Positions 1 through 12,900 of a stretch of 64,000 nt of DNA are shown one piece after another (the first letter of the stretch is position 1; every line of letters starts with the position of its first letter). The translations under genes and the position numbers were made by a program. Source of the stretch: Hawksworthiomyces lignivorus. Taxonomy: Eukaryota > Ascomycota > Sordariomycetes > Ophiostomatales > Ophiostomataceae. Under the pieces are notes generated by a model, which worked only from the letters and a program-made list of their open reading frames with translations, was not told where the DNA came from and ran no database searches. The stretch covers positions 310,001-374,000 of the forward strand of contig NTMA01000026.1 of the NCBI GenBank assembly GCA_002917075.1, written 5' to 3'.

Positions 1-1181
1 TTTGCTTTTATGTCTTATTTTTTTCCACATTTAAATTTCCGTGTTTCTTCGCAAAGTATTAGCACACTCAATACCTTATCAGCGTAACGAATCAAGCACG
101 TCGTCCGAAATAGATGCTGTCGTCTTGAGAATCCAATCTCAGTGGTAGATGGAATATTTCTATCCTCTCAGATCTTATTTACGAAATAACGCTTGTTGTG
201 ATAATGGGAAGCTACATCTTCCATATACTTGTCTTACAAAGTGGAGGAGGGAAAAGCATATCTATTGGCGACATAATGAGACTCATGCCGTACGATAATA
301 AACATGGCAGGCCTTCCCACTTTCAATGGCAGCATGGGAGTCAACTATGACATCAGAAAGTACACATAAGGTACATCATGCAGTTTTCATTCGCTCAATC
401 AACGGTCTGGGATACAGATTGTATCTCACTATAAGGCATCTGATCCATGCACTCGTGACCAGAGCGTCGCGATATCATGCCAATTCTAATTCCCCTACAG
501 TCACCAAATGTATATTAATCCGCTGTTCGATGTAATGAAGTATATTAGAAACGGTGATATTTAGGAGAAAGATTTTAAAACTGCGTGCAATATAAGCTGG
601 AATAGGAAGCGCAATCTCTTTATTTCATAGGTGGATTCTGACTGAAAATTCATGGTATTCATTAAGTGGAAGATGTGATTCATTAACATTATGGAGAATG
701 CATTGTGTTGTTGATTAAGCCCAAGTGGTCTACGCCTAATTGCCTCACTATTTATCTATGCGATAGAGGTGCCTTAGGCCCTTAGAATACTGGCCTCTGA
801 TTGGTCAGAGTTATGCACTCGCTGACAGTTTTATACAGCTACGTGGAGTGAGACATAGTGGGATCTTGATGTGCTAAACCTAGGTAGTTTTAGACGATCT
901 GCGTTGATGTTGATGCGCCTCGGGATAGCTTCGATTCTCGGTGGAAAATTCGACCATGATTTCTTATGCTGACGGTAAGCCAAGTGGTTCACCACCCCAC
1001 TTTCTCCTTTCGACGCTGACGTCTAGAAGCGTTTGAAATTTCAGTTCATACGGAGAAACTATAATAAAGAAGAAACCCCAAGACTGATGGAACTCGAGTC
1101 ATCGCTGGTTTCTTCGCCATATATTTGTTCATGCACTGCAGCCACCACGCAACTACATTCACAGTCACGCTGATACAAAAG
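1..1181. other. AT-rich intergenic sequence
   Basis: No reading frame with convincing codon structure, no RNA gene and no repeat was seen. The last part is presumably the promoter of the Erg28-like gene that follows. Confidence 0.5.
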
Positions 1182-1662
1182 ATGAGCATTCTACCGTCTA
1201 CCGAGAAGGGGTATCTCCCCTACTTCCTTCTATATGTAATAATGCCCTGAGCGCCTTGCTGCTGGACTTTTTTGTGCCCTTCACTTGAGCCACATGCTAA
1301 ATGCTTCATCTTAGACCAGTCTTTCTGCGCTTATTCATTCGGCGGTCACCTACGCGCGGCCGCTATCTGCCCTACGCCAGTTTTCTGGGCCGTCCGCGCC
1401 GCCCAAGCACGCACTGTTGGCCCACGTCTACGGTGTTAAGAACATCTACACGGGGCTCATTCGCCTTTATGCAGCTTATCATATCACCAACGCGCAGCTA
1501 TACGACCTAGCCACGTGGACGTTCGTCGGTGTGTTGATCCTGTACAGCACCGAGCACCTCGTTTGGCGCACCGTCGGCGCTAAGGAGGCAGCCATACCGT
1601 ACATTACCGTCGCTATTGCTCTAGTGTGGCTGCAGACTTACAGAGACTGGTATCTTGGGTAG
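1182..1662 (+). CDS. erg28: Erg28-family ergosterol biosynthesis scaffold protein
   Basis: Erg28 is a small ER membrane protein that tethers the C-4 demethylation enzymes of sterol synthesis. I read two exons, 1182-1235 and 1315-1662, giving 133 aa, close to the usual family length. The intron (1236-1314) has donor GTAATA, a GCTAAAT branch site and acceptor TTAG, and the phase is kept. Exon 1 encodes the family N-terminus (GYLPYFLLY). Exon 2 carries the most conserved segment, YTGLIRLYAAYHI, then LATWTF, a later hydrophobic segment and a C-terminal DWYLG. Four short membrane segments are expected. It could be the diverged second Erg28 paralogue found in some ascomycetes rather than the main copy. 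The assignment rests on recognised sequence patterns, not on an alignment. No obvious partner gene lies nearby. Confidence 0.72.
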
Positions 1663-4600
1663 ATGACGTAGCTGGATGGTGTACTGATGGAACGAACTTG
1701 AACGACATGTTGAAAGCAGTGTACAATAACAATTAGAAGAGTATTGCGTATCGACAATTCCTAATTGCGGTTCTGTCCAGTGTCCCGGCGAAATAATCTT
1801 CCAATCAGTGACAAAGTGATCACTGCTAACTTCTCTTGCCTGTCGGGTTATTAACTGGCCTCGTGTGGCACAGCACATGCATACATAGCCAGAACCAGGA
1901 GCGGAGTCTCTAAAATCTGAATACTCCACCACTTTACCGCTTTACCACATGGACACTCGCATGGTCGTGCGGTGGACAAAAACTCACTACGCATGCATTC
2001 AGAAATGCAAAGAGAGAGACCGTGCAGATTCAGCCGGAAGGTGACTGTAGCGGGTCCAACAACAGCGGCGGTCGCTGCCTGGCGTCGCTATGGCTGTGGG
2101 CCACCGCGCACATGGAGAGGTTCGCTGGTTGATGTGCAAGATATTCCACTTGTGCATGCGGCGAATCGGCGTCATGGCGTTGGGGGTCTTTCACGCTGCC
2201 GAGAATGTGCTGGCTGCCTCGCAGATGATAGCTAGCACGTGTCCTGACGAGCTTTGCAAGCAGCAAGGCGGCGAAAGTGCCAACGCAGATTTCTTGCGTC
2301 ATTGCAGTATCGGACCGTTAGTCTGAACACTCACCACTGCCACAGAATGTATGGTAGGAGTAGCTGCCTCCCTGATGTAGTCCTTCGCAGAAGTTGCAGC
2401 CCGGCCACATTGCGTTCTGCATTACTTACCTGCCAGTTGGCGTGTTGTGTGATATTGTGTTTACTCACCTGGCGGAGTTGGCCAGACTCTCATCACTCCT
2501 TGTGCGCTCGACTGTATTAGAGTGAAGGACTGTCCACCCTCGCTCTAAATTTGTGTCTTAGCCCAGACGAGCCATCGCTGCCGCTTTGGTGTTTCTAAGG
2601 CTTGTCGCTCACTCACGGTCCACACGATGCGAAGACCGCCGTCTAGGTGTGAGCTAGTCAAGTACCGCAAGTAAGTCGCTGGTCCTTCGCGTTAAATATG
2701 ATAGCACTGCAGCTTCTGCCGGCTGCAATTTCTGACACGTGGCTTCCGGGACGGCGCTGCGGCGGCAGCACGGAGACGCGGTAGTTGAAAATTCCGGCTC
2801 AGAAGAATACACATCGAATAGCAGAGAAACGCTCTTTGGATGGGGCAATGCGAGTTCGCATGGCCTAGTGTGAGCTGATGGCAAAGAGCGCACGGCAAAT
2901 GCTATTAGGGGCGTGTGTGAAAACACAATCCGAGCCTTGAGATAAAAGGGCGTATTTTGTCGGAGGAAAGACCTCTACAGAACATCTCGCCACGTGCTTG
3001 GAACATTTACTCAAACGCAAATCAGCAGACACAACGCAAGGAACCAAGCGAAAATAATCACGTTACGTCCCAGTTCTACAAGTTCCTTTTCTGGTGTTCT
3101 ATGTGGTCCTTATAAGTCCTTATAGCCTCTCCTTCCTATTAGAGGATTGGTTCCGTGCTTTATCATCGGGGCCGCAATTTTATTGCCGCGGCGCATGTAG
3201 TGCCTGCCCACCCGCAAATGCCAAACGCCAGATCTGTTCCACACGAGTGTATGGACACTGTAGGTAAGATGAGTCGAAATGGGGTGACTCCTGCTCCGTG
3301 GCAAAACGCGCCGAAGGAGAAGAATGGAAACTAATCTTGCGCTCAACATCGTGTTGATTTATTCGATATTGTGGCTGGGTGCAGCCGCCTGGAGTCGCAT
3401 GACAGCGTCGAACCAAGCAGCCCGCCGCGCCGCGAGCAGGAAGCAATCTTTCAAGGTTGACACAAAGCAGATGTGCGGCCGATAACAACATGGAAGTGCC
3501 AGATGCGACCGAGTACGCAGGACGCTTGGGATCAACAGATGGCCCGGGCAGCGATTCTGCGTCGCACTACGCGAGCCGGGCCGCTGGGATGCAGGGACGA
3601 AGAAAGACGACCCCAGACGGGGGGCGAGTCTGGAGAAGAGGAGCGGCACGCATGGAGCGGGATCCAAGGGGAACCACGGTCGAGCCAAGCAGACGGATCG
3701 TCGCCAAGACAGAGCCTGATCGCCAAGTCTACGAGTTCTCCTCCTCCGCTCCATTCACCCCCAATACAGGAACTATGGGTCACAAGAACGCGTTGTTTTT
3801 GTTAATTGCATGGCGAACTGCGTCACTTCCTGTAACGCTGAACGGCAGCTGCACCAGCGATGGAGTGGTTCGCACGTGCTGTGTGCGCGGAAACGGAGTC
3901 TTTTCCTCGCATTCCATCGGTGTGGCGAGTCATTCCACAAAATGCGACCTCAAATTTCCCCACGAGCAAGGAGGGGGAGGGAGCTTTCGAGCTTTCTTTC
4001 TCGGATTCCTTCGCAACAGCTCTTTGTCTCACTGTAAATTGTGAGGAAAGACATGTGCTCGTTCCTCGGACCGTTACACTACTGAAACCCGAATCGGCGA
4101 ATTCGAAGGTACGTGTTTCGAGATGAGCAACACGGTGGCTGACAAGCGAGATAAGTCCTGCTTATGGCTCGAGCAAGGGCGGCGAGGGCGGGTCGCCGAT
4201 GCAACGGTTTGCTGTAGATAAGAGCAGCTCAGACCAACCAGCTGCCCGAAGTGGTAATGCCAACATGTAATTTGAGGGTCCTGGCCTGCCCAGCAAGTCC
4301 CCTAAGCAGATTCTCTTACGTACGACATACGGTTGTGTGCTGGATACTGGACTCTACGAGACGTGTACGAGTGAGCTCGTATACTAATAGCCATAGCGCG
4401 CACCAAGGCCAGGTACACGAACCACCTACGAGTGCCTACTGTTGGAGGATGAACTGTGAGCAAAATCCGGGATGCCGATTGCTTGATGGAAATTTGCGAG
4501 ATTCTTGGTTCAGTTCGCTGTTTGTGGTGGCGACAAATGGTGGCGCGCCTCGCTAGCGGCGAATGAGAAGCAGGAAGAAGAGACGCTCTGAAGCGAAAGA

Positions 4601-6440
4601 AGAAGCTGTGGAATTGTTCTAGTGCCGGCCGTATTTCGCGGAATGCCTAGTAGCGTACCTGTAGTAAACTTGTAGTGGGCGGATGAGCTCACTCGCTCCA
4701 AAATTCGCTCGCGCTGTCAGCGATCAAAAGAAAAACTAAAAAAATTTTCCTCGCTAAGAATTTGCCGGGATTTGCTCTTCGTCTATTTTTCAAGCATTTG
4801 CAAAAAGGCATGAACCTCTCTTTCGTACTGGCATCGCTACACCGCAAAGCAAAAAACAAAACGAAAAACTACGAGTACAAATGAAAAACGACGGTACCTA
4901 TCAGAATCTAATGCGAGAGCGAATAGGGTCTGGCCAGTGGTCAGAACCTAAACATGGGCTCAAAATAAATACTCTGGAGGCAATGCTACGCGTACGATTG
5001 TCAGCTATAGGCCTGTAATTCACGTATCTACGTATATCCATTACTTGTATGCCGTACAGCAAGGATCGCTGCGATCTAAGTATTGGCAACCCCAGCATTA
5101 CCAGACATGGTGTGCCTCAAAGAGGCAGGTGGAATGGCTGTACCCCATATTCTGGCGGGTTCGATACCGAGAAGCCCTGTTTCGCAGCACAGGCTAGTTA
5201 TCTTAGTACCTAAGCCAATGTAATCAAAGACAAGACTGACCCAGATTAACCAATCAGCATGCAGATCCATGTCGGGACACGATACCACTTAGGGCGTTGG
5301 CTCGTGTCTGGAAGGCGATCTGCCAGGCTTATTTGGGCATGACGCCAATGGTAGTCGGTTGCGGCCAGCTGCCTTTACCGTCCTTGGCAAGCCACCCCTT
5401 GTCTCCGCTAGCTCCGGACAATTCAATTCAATGACGCTGACTGTGCATGTGTAGACTCGCAAAAGCTTTAGCTTAGCGGGACGTATTTTTCTCGCTTCTG
5501 TAATTTGGCGTCGCAGGTGGCGTGTCCTCTCTGCAGTTTTTCCGTTGATGGTGAGCACTCTCCAGGTCCAAAATGGAAGGCGCATTGGGCAGTGTCGCGC
5601 GCCATGTTTGGCACCTGCCCCCCTGGGTCGCTGGAATGGGCGGAAATAGGGTGGAGCGGGAGAGAAAGGCGAGAGAGGCGAGAGAGGCTGTGAGGGAGCC
5701 GGAGTCTGCGGAGGGAATGGAGGAGCGATAGACGAGCGATAGAGGATTCATGAAGGATGAGGAGTCATAGAGGAGCGATAGCGTAGACTTGGAGCGAATA
5801 AGAGTCACGTAGACGGAACTGTCCAAACGATGGAACGAACCATGCGACCGTCGCAAATGCAGAGAGAGAAAGGCGCACGTCCTCGTACATCCAAGCTCTT
5901 CTGTTGCGGGGCCAGATTGCTGTTGACCACCGCCCTTCCATTGACATCTGCTTGGTCTAGTGCCTGTGACGAGCATGTGCCACTCGCTTGCTATCCCGTG
6001 TTGTCTCGAATATTGCGCTCCATTACTTTATCTCTCAGCATTGTGTGATATTCTTCTCTCGTAGATTGGGGGGGGGGAGAGGGATGGGGGGAAGCACAGT
6101 GCCTGATGATCGTCGCATCATCTGTGCGATCCTCCTCGTTGGCAGCACATACCGCATATCGCGATGGGCAAGTTGCGTACATCGTACAGTATGAACCAGG
6201 AGGCGAGTGGCAGCCCGAAAACCAAGAACCCAGCGCCCCTGGTCGCCCTTGCGCACTTACTTGCACTTGTTCGTGCTTACCTTCGGGCCTTTTGCCTGTT
6301 TGTCTCTTGGGCTCTCTCTCGTGTCTGTCCTCTCCTTCTCTTTGTTATTGGCACTGGTCTCTACTTCCGGATTTCCTAATTTCGTCCCACTCTCCTCCCG
6401 TCTCTCTTTCCTCTCTTTCCCTTTGTCTGGGTCGCCCTAG
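1663..6440. other. Long region without a convincing gene
   Basis: About 4.8 kb. Open frames occur on both strands (the longest near 3457-4044 plus, 3359-3754 minus and 5473-5976 minus), but they overlap one another. None shows a recognisable domain, sensible splice structure or conserved-looking sequence. The 3.4-3.8 kb stretch is GC-richer, which by itself makes chance open frames. From about 5650 to 5830 the plus strand is purine-rich with GAGGAGCGATA-like repeats, and from about 6260 it becomes strongly CT-rich. The last kilobase is probably promoter and 5' leader of the permease at 6979. Confidence 0.45.
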
Positions 6441-6905
6441 GTAAGACGTGGGAACTTAACTTAATTTTTGGTTTCAGAGCAAAAAGTTGATAAAGCCGTC
6501 AATCTCCTCCCTCTTTCTTCTCCCTGTTACCATCCCCCCCTTTTTTTTGTCTTCTTAGAGTTGCATCTTTTCTCCTTTTTGACTCCCTTCTATTCTCCCT
6601 TTCTTGCGACCTCTCTTGAATCTTCTTCCCGCTCCTCCTCCCAACTGCCGGCAGCCCACGCCATAAGATCTCATCTTCTTTCTTGGTAGTTCGCCCTGTG
6701 CTTTTGTCTTTCTTGGCGACCACTCCTCTTTTGGCTGCTAGTTTCATCTTTTTGGTGCGTGTGTGTGCCCTTTCTCCCTAGTCTCTTACTCAGGCTAAGC
6801 CTGGCCAAGCCCGGCCAAACCAAGCCCAGCCAAGTGCAGCAGAGCCAAGCTTTAGCCAAGCTTTCGCCAATCGCACGTCGTCAATTCGCTAACATCATCC
6901 TGCAG
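6441..6905 (+). other. Probable 5'UTR intron of the amino-acid permease gene
   Basis: A strong donor AG|GTAAGA at 6441 pairs with acceptor CCTGCAG ending at 6905, preceded 11-16 nt upstream by a consensus GCTAACA branch site. The interior is pyrimidine-rich and ends with a degenerate run of GCCAAGC-like units (about 6792-6873). The spliced leader would join the next exon 73 nt before the start codon at 6979. A much shorter alternative (6441-6477, acceptor TTTCAG) also exists but would be only 37 nt. Inferred from signals only. Confidence 0.4.
6792..6873 (+). repeat. Degenerate GCCAAGC short tandem repeat
   Basis: Seven or so imperfect units of the form GGCYAAGCCY / GCCAAGCTTT are packed into about 80 nt just upstream of the permease start. 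The same core (GCTAAGCCCGGC) recurs at the start codon itself (6981 onwards). The region lies in the proposed leader intron. Function unknown. Confidence 0.55.
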
Positions 6906-6978
6906 CCTTATCGTGCCCTGCAATAGTACCACTACCGGCATCAGCAGCAGGCTCAGCCGCTCAGCAAATTTGCCCAGC

Positions 6979-8857
6979 ATGGCTAAGCCCGGCAACATGG
7001 CCATAGATGGCGCCGACCCGCGCATCTATGACCAGCTAGAAAAAGAAAATATCGGCGAGATCAGCCCGACCTTGATCAGGCCGCAGGAGCGCGGCATCCA
7101 CGACCCTAACATTAGTTTCGAGGAGTATTACTACTATGCGCAGCAAACGCGCCTAGAAGAGGACAACCAGCCCAAGACCGAGTATGAGACCACCATCTGG
7201 TCTCTGATCTTCCCCTCCAAGTCGGATACCGGCGTGCAGGTCGCTGCCAAGACTGAGACCGCTGCCGCCGCCGAGAAGGTCGCTCACGCGCGGAACAGCC
7301 GTGTCGTGGTCACCGACGAGGAATGGGCCAACGCGTCGCGCGCCCTGCGCACCGCCACCCGTGGCGCCATCTTCTACCTGATCACCACGGACATTCTAGG
7401 TCCCTTTGGCCTGCCCTATGCCTTTGCCACCATGGGCTGGGGCCCCGGCATTGCCCTTTTCACCGTCTTTGCCGGTCTTGCCATCTACTCCGGCTATCTG
7501 CTGTGGGACATCTTCATGGGTCTCGACTCCTACCAGTATCCCATCCGCAGCTTCGGCGACCTGGGCTACCGCCTCTACGGCCGCTGGATGCGCTATCTCT
7601 TCAACGCTCTGCAGTCCATCCAGCTGCTGCTCAATGTCGGCCTGATCGTCATCTCCAATGGCGAGGCTCTGTCTCAGGCCGCCAAGTTCCGTCTCTGCTT
7701 CGTCGTCTGCTGCCTGGTCTGGGCTCTTGTCGGCTTCTTCGTTGGCCAGATTCGCACCCTGCAGAAGTTCGGCTGGCTCGCCAACGCTGCTGTGTGGATT
7801 AACCTCATCTGCATGTTCATCACCATGGGCGGCGCCGCTCACTCCCCTCCCAACTACGCTGGCGTTCAATCGTCTGCTGGCTTCACCATTGCCAACGGCA
7901 CCCTCGTCGCTCAGCTTCCTGACGGCTCCTTCCCTCCCGTCACGACTAGCGGTGGCCTGCCCGACACTGGCGGCTTCATCGGCTCCGTCAGCGGTGCTAT
8001 GCAGGCCATCTTCGCCTACGGTGGATCCATGGTCTTCCCTGAGTTTATGGCCGAGATGAAGCGCCCCAAGGATTTCTTGACCGCCATGTGGGCTGCCCAG
8101 GCCTTCATCTACTTCTGGTACATGTTTTACGGCCTTTTCATGTACGGTTACCAGGGCCAGTACACCATCAACCCCAGCTACCTTGGCATCAGCAACTACG
8201 GCATCCAGACCGCCGGCAACGTCTTTGCCATGGTCAGCGCCGTCATCGCCGCCGCCCTGTATGGTAACATCGGCATCAAGGGTATGTTTCTGCTTTTCCC
8301 CCCTTCCTCCTCTCCCATCTTCCTCTTCTTTCTTTATATTAGTGTCCTCTCGCTAACAACGTACAGTCCTGTACAACAACATCTTTGTGGAGATGTTCCG
8401 CGCTCCGCCACTGACCACTCGTGCCGGCAAGCTCCTCTGGGTCGGCCTGATCCCCGTCTACTGGGGCATTGCTTTCGCTCTGGCTGCTGGTATTCCCAAC
8501 TTCTCCGGCTTGACCTCTGTCGTGGCTGCTTTCTGTATTCTGCACTTCACCTACACTTTCCCGCCTCTGTTGTCCATCGCCTTCCTCGTCAAGAAGTTCT
8601 CCATGAAGGAGGGCGAGGGCTTCGACCCGTCCACCGGCGAAGTCAAGCGCGACGAGTCCGAGAGTCGCATCGCCCGCTATACCCGCGGCTTTTTCTCCGG
8701 CCAGCGCTGGTGGCTCAACATCATCAATGTTCTGTACGTCCTCGGTGCCTTGGCCCTGGCTGGCCTGGGTGCCTACTCGTCGATCATGATCCTGAAGAAC
8801 GCCTTTGCAACCAACACCACCACATCGTACGTGTGCAAGAGCCCGCTGGATGGTTGA
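6979..8857 (+). CDS. AAAP-family amino-acid permease
   Basis: Predicted plasma-membrane amino-acid transporter of the amino acid/auxin permease family (Aa_trans, the family of the Neurospora neutral amino-acid permease Mtr). Exons 6979-8281 and 8367-8857 give 597 aa. The intron (8282-8366) has donor GTATGT and acceptor TACAG, and splicing restores the frame as IGIK-VLYNN. A hydrophilic N-tail of about 145 residues, typical of fungal members, precedes the first membrane segment (ITTDILGPFGLPYAF). Ten or eleven hydrophobic segments follow. The loop near residues 290-335 is Gly/Ser/Pro-rich and probably extracellular. I chose the ATG at 6979 (AGCATGGCT) because the open frame further upstream begins only with a non-ATG codon. 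The long CT-rich leader and the probable 5'UTR intron suggest high expression. Substrate range cannot be read from the sequence. Confidence 0.9.
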
Positions 8858-9939
8858 GACCAGATATAAGCAACGGACGGGAGTGCTCGGATTGGATTCG
8901 TCATCATTCCGTCTCTTGATCTAAGGCCTCTCTGTTTCGTGGCACTGTGATGGTCATCTGCAAAGTCTTTAAAGGGGGATATAGAATATCCTTTTCTGTG
9001 ATGTTTTTTCAAAGCTCAGTTGTTGGATAACCAATTGTGTAGATTAGCTTTTTCAAAATATATATATATTTAATTTTGTTCCATTTTGTGCAAAGGATTG
9101 ACCCGAAGCGAGTCAGTAAAGAGAGAATGAAGAAGCCCCCACGAGATCAAGGCAAGACCGGGTAAATATAGTAGGCTGGCAGGTAAGTTCCCGAGTACGG
9201 ACCAAATATTGGCCCTCTTACACCGTAATCATTTCTGTCATATTTTCTAATACCAGTGGATCTCCCCCGCTCTCTATGCTTTCTGTATCGTGCATTGATT
9301 GATCTGGGCAGAAAGAATCACTTTCGCAATTTACCCCATGATGTCACGCCAGAGCACCCTAGCCGCCTTACGAGGTCCGGATATCCCATCAATATCCAGA
9401 CACGCGAGGCATACTACAGCTCCACTGAGTACTCCAGACCGATAGCCTGCCATCGAAGGTCTCCCGGCTGGCATGGCACACAGGCGTTTTTCCGCACTGC
9501 CTTCCACGACTTGTAACTCACAAATAGAAGTACTACTTTTAAACAATTTATTTTCCCCCCTGTCAGCTTGAGTACTTCTAGATAGGAAAACTATTCAAGT
9601 TGGCGGTACGTTTTTCTACCTGTGTGGTTCAAATCTTGGGCCTTGCCGTAGTCTAGAGGGGACATATGATATGCAAAGGCCAAGCTGAGTCGCCTTCACA
9701 GAGTTGACCGCCAGACAGCTATGATCTTTAATAAGAAAGCCTACAGAGTAGCGAATACTCGTATCATCAAGAGGGTATAGCTACTAAAGGAACTCATCAA
9801 TAGCTGCCATTATGTAGCACGCTAAGAAATATTGAGAAAGCAAATGTAACAATCTGTTGACTACATCTCCAAGCTTGGCTTTCCTCCGTCGCACCTTACT
9901 ACCTTTTCTAGTTCGCTATCTACTGCTGTTCCATCCCAC
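8858..9939. other. Intergenic region between convergent genes
   Basis: This holds the 3' ends of the permease (plus) and the HET-domain gene (minus). A short (TA)n/AT-rich tract lies near 9056-9075. The open frames here are short and look like chance. No RNA gene was seen. Confidence 0.5.
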
Positions 9940-12900
9940 TTAGAACATATGGACTCTTTTAGCCGAGTGGAACATGGAAGGGAGGAAGTTCCGGTTGTCG
10001 TTCATGTTCTCTACAGCCGGCTGCAGCGCCTTTGGGGTTCGCTTGAGCGCGCTGGCACTCAGGTTCTGGTCCAGGTCGTTGCCACGCATCGCAAGCAGCA
10101 TCTCAACGGCCGTAAAGAAGGCAGATATGCCTGCTGCCTCAGCTGCCAGCTTGCCTTGTCTCCATGCACCACCCAGCAGCGCCTTGGGACCGGATATCTG
10201 CGACACCAGATCAGGGCCCTCGTCGTCGTCCTCTTCTCCAGACTGCGACGCCGTCGCCGCCGCCTCCGGCTCTTCTTTTTCTTCGGCATTCGGAGACGCT
10301 GGCGACGTCGGTGTTATAATCTTGGCCCCTGGGAAAGGCTGCGAGCGAAAGTTGGCGATGCCCATCTTCGCGAAACTAGCGCTCTCCTTCTTCTTATCCC
10401 CACTCAGCGTCGCCATTTCCTTACTATCTAGGTAGTTACTGAGGATGTAACACATCTTGCGTTTCTTGCGGTTCATGTACGCCTGCCAGACATTGACGAG
10501 ACCCGTCTCGGGCGCCGAGTTGTGGAAGTCAATCTCGCTCGCCGCGACGCGGTAGCCGTAGAACTGGTGTGTGGACCCCAGCTCGAGGTGGCACAGAAAC
10601 CAATTCGCGCCAGGCACACCTGAGAATCGGGCCAGCACCCACTCGCCGGCCACAAGCCGCAGATCCGGCTGCTGGATGTAGGCAATCATGCGGCTGACCA
10701 TGCGCTCCTCTTCGGTGTTGTCGTCCTCATCTTGCTCGTCTTCTTTCTTCTCTTCCTGATCATCTGCTTTCGCCTCTCCATCATCTGCCTTCTCAGCCGA
10801 AGGAGGCGCCTTGTCCTTGTCCTTTTTCTTTGTCATCCGATCTGCAATGTTGGTGACGAACATGCCCTTGGCTAGGATGTCGTGCCGCTTCTTGCCCTCC
10901 TCCTTGTCCTGCTCTTTGAGCACCTTGTTCTCGATGGTCTCGACGATGTCAAGCTCCCGCTCTAGGATACGCGCCTCGCAGGAAAAGTTGACCACCACTC
11001 GAGCGAAGCCAGTGCTCACCGTGCACCAACCCGAGATCTTCTGCTGTGGGCTCGTCGCCTGCGCGACTTGCCGGCGCATCTTTCCGTGATCCATCATTGT
11101 GACGATAACGCGCTGCACGTCAAAAATGCCCTCAATACCTGAGTTGTTGATGATAATCGGGTTGGGCGAGATCATGCTCGGGGACGGTCCGTCGCCGGCG
11201 CCAAGGTTCTTGTTCGACTTCTGCGGAGGGGGCTTAAAGTTGACCTCAGACACATCGTCTGGCAAATTAACGCCCTCCACCGTTTTCTTCTCTTGCGCAG
11301 CAGTAATGAGATCATCGAGATACTTCTGCACCGGACCGTCGCTTGCTTCCCATGACGGCCGCGGTGGGGGGGCTATGTTAGCTTGTGGAGCGGGGGCAGC
11401 AGGAGTGGGCACAGCAACGGATGCGGGCGGCGGCGGAGGGCTTGCTGTCTGTGGTTCTATGACAGCTGGCGCTGCGGATTCGGCTGGTTTCTTCCTTCCC
11501 AGGCCAATCTTTGGCATTTTCTTATCTTTGAGGGACGCCATCCCCGATAGATTTGGCTTAAAGTCTTTTGACAGGCCCGCCAGTCCTTTCTCACGAGGCG
11601 GATTGGGGGCCGGCGATGGCTGGGCAGGAGGCGGACTCGCAGGTTGGGCAGCAGGTAGAGCCGTAGGCTGGGCAGCAGAAGGAGTTGAGGGCGGCGGCGG
11701 CGCGACTTTGCATTTCGTCAGAATGTACCCGACGATCTTGGCAATGTTGGACAGATGAGGTTCAAGCGCCTGGAGTGTGGTGAACTGGACAGCCTCAACA
11801 ACTTTTCGGATCCAGCTGACAGGTAGGCCCCTCTGGTCTTTGTCCTTGAAGAAAGTGATGGCCTCGCGGAGCAAGAAAATGACGTTGTGGTAAGCCTCGA
11901 CGACTTCGAGCATCTTGCCTTGGATCTCCTGAGAGAGCAGCAAATTGTAGCGGCTGCTGCGCTTCTCATCTGTGCTGGTACCAAACGCCTCGTGCGAAGA
12001 GGGATACATAGATCGACCGCGGACCGGGCTAGACATGTCAATGCCGGTCCAGTTGAACACTGAGACGTCGTTGTGGTTAATGAGGACCTCGTCGAGGAGC
12101 CGCGACAGAGCCTTTGGCACGCCTTCAGCCGGGAATGTCAGAAATTTCACGCCCAGGATCCCCATCACCGAATACACGTGGTCGACGTTCTTGGTTGAAC
12201 GGCGGTGGAACAGAAGGCTCATGACGTCTCGTGTAGGGAAACCAGTACGCCGAGTCCCGAGCTGCCACTCCTCGAGCTTCTTCACTTTTCCGAATAGAGC
12301 AAGGTACTTCCTATCATCTTCAATGAGAGCATGTGTCTCGCGAACAAGGAGCTGCAGCAAGAAGTTAATGACGTTTTGAGCCTCAACCTGGTCTTTGTCT
12401 TTCTTCTGTTCGGTGAGGTTCTTTGCGACGGGCGTAGGAAGACAATCCTTTAGCGCTTCCAGGAGCGCACGACTGCTGCCGCTGGTACTGCTACCCCCCA
12501 GACTAGCCAGGTCAGCTGCCGCAAGGTATACGGCCTGAGCCATGTCGGCTTTGGCTGACTCGACAGTCATGTCGCTGGGGAATTGTACACCCAAGCCATC
12601 GAGAAGTACAATCAGCCGATGCGCCATTTTGATCTTCGCAGCATCAGCGGTAGCCTTTTCATGCATGTCAATATCGTCTTTTATCTCGTCTTCGATGATG
12701 GGCGGGCTTGTATGTTCCATTTCAATGTAACTGTCTCTGCCTGTATACGTGCTTCGCTGGTCGGTGGACACGCTCAGAAGGACCGATGTGTTCCAGGACC
12801 CGAAGCCGGCCGCCTTCATGTACACATTTTCGGCGTCGACTTGGCAGTACAGGTCTATGAAAGGAACAAGATGATAAAACTGACCAAGGCTCTCGACGGG

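Noticed and set aside
3457..4044. 195-aa open frame on the plus strand
   Set aside because: It overlaps long frames on the other strand, has no domain and a low-complexity basic composition, and has no splice context; typical of chance frames in GC-rich DNA.
5150..5190. tRNA-like GGGTTCGATACC motif
   Set aside because: The bases flanking the loop do not pair into a T-arm, and no acceptor or anticodon stem could be placed around it.
5473..5976. 167-aa minus-strand open frame
   Set aside because: The Ser/Arg/Leu bias comes from the purine-rich repeats on the opposite strand; no recognisable sequence.
6441..6477. 37-nt 5'UTR intron
   Set aside because: Shorter than normal fungal introns; the larger 6441-6905 intron has a better branch site.
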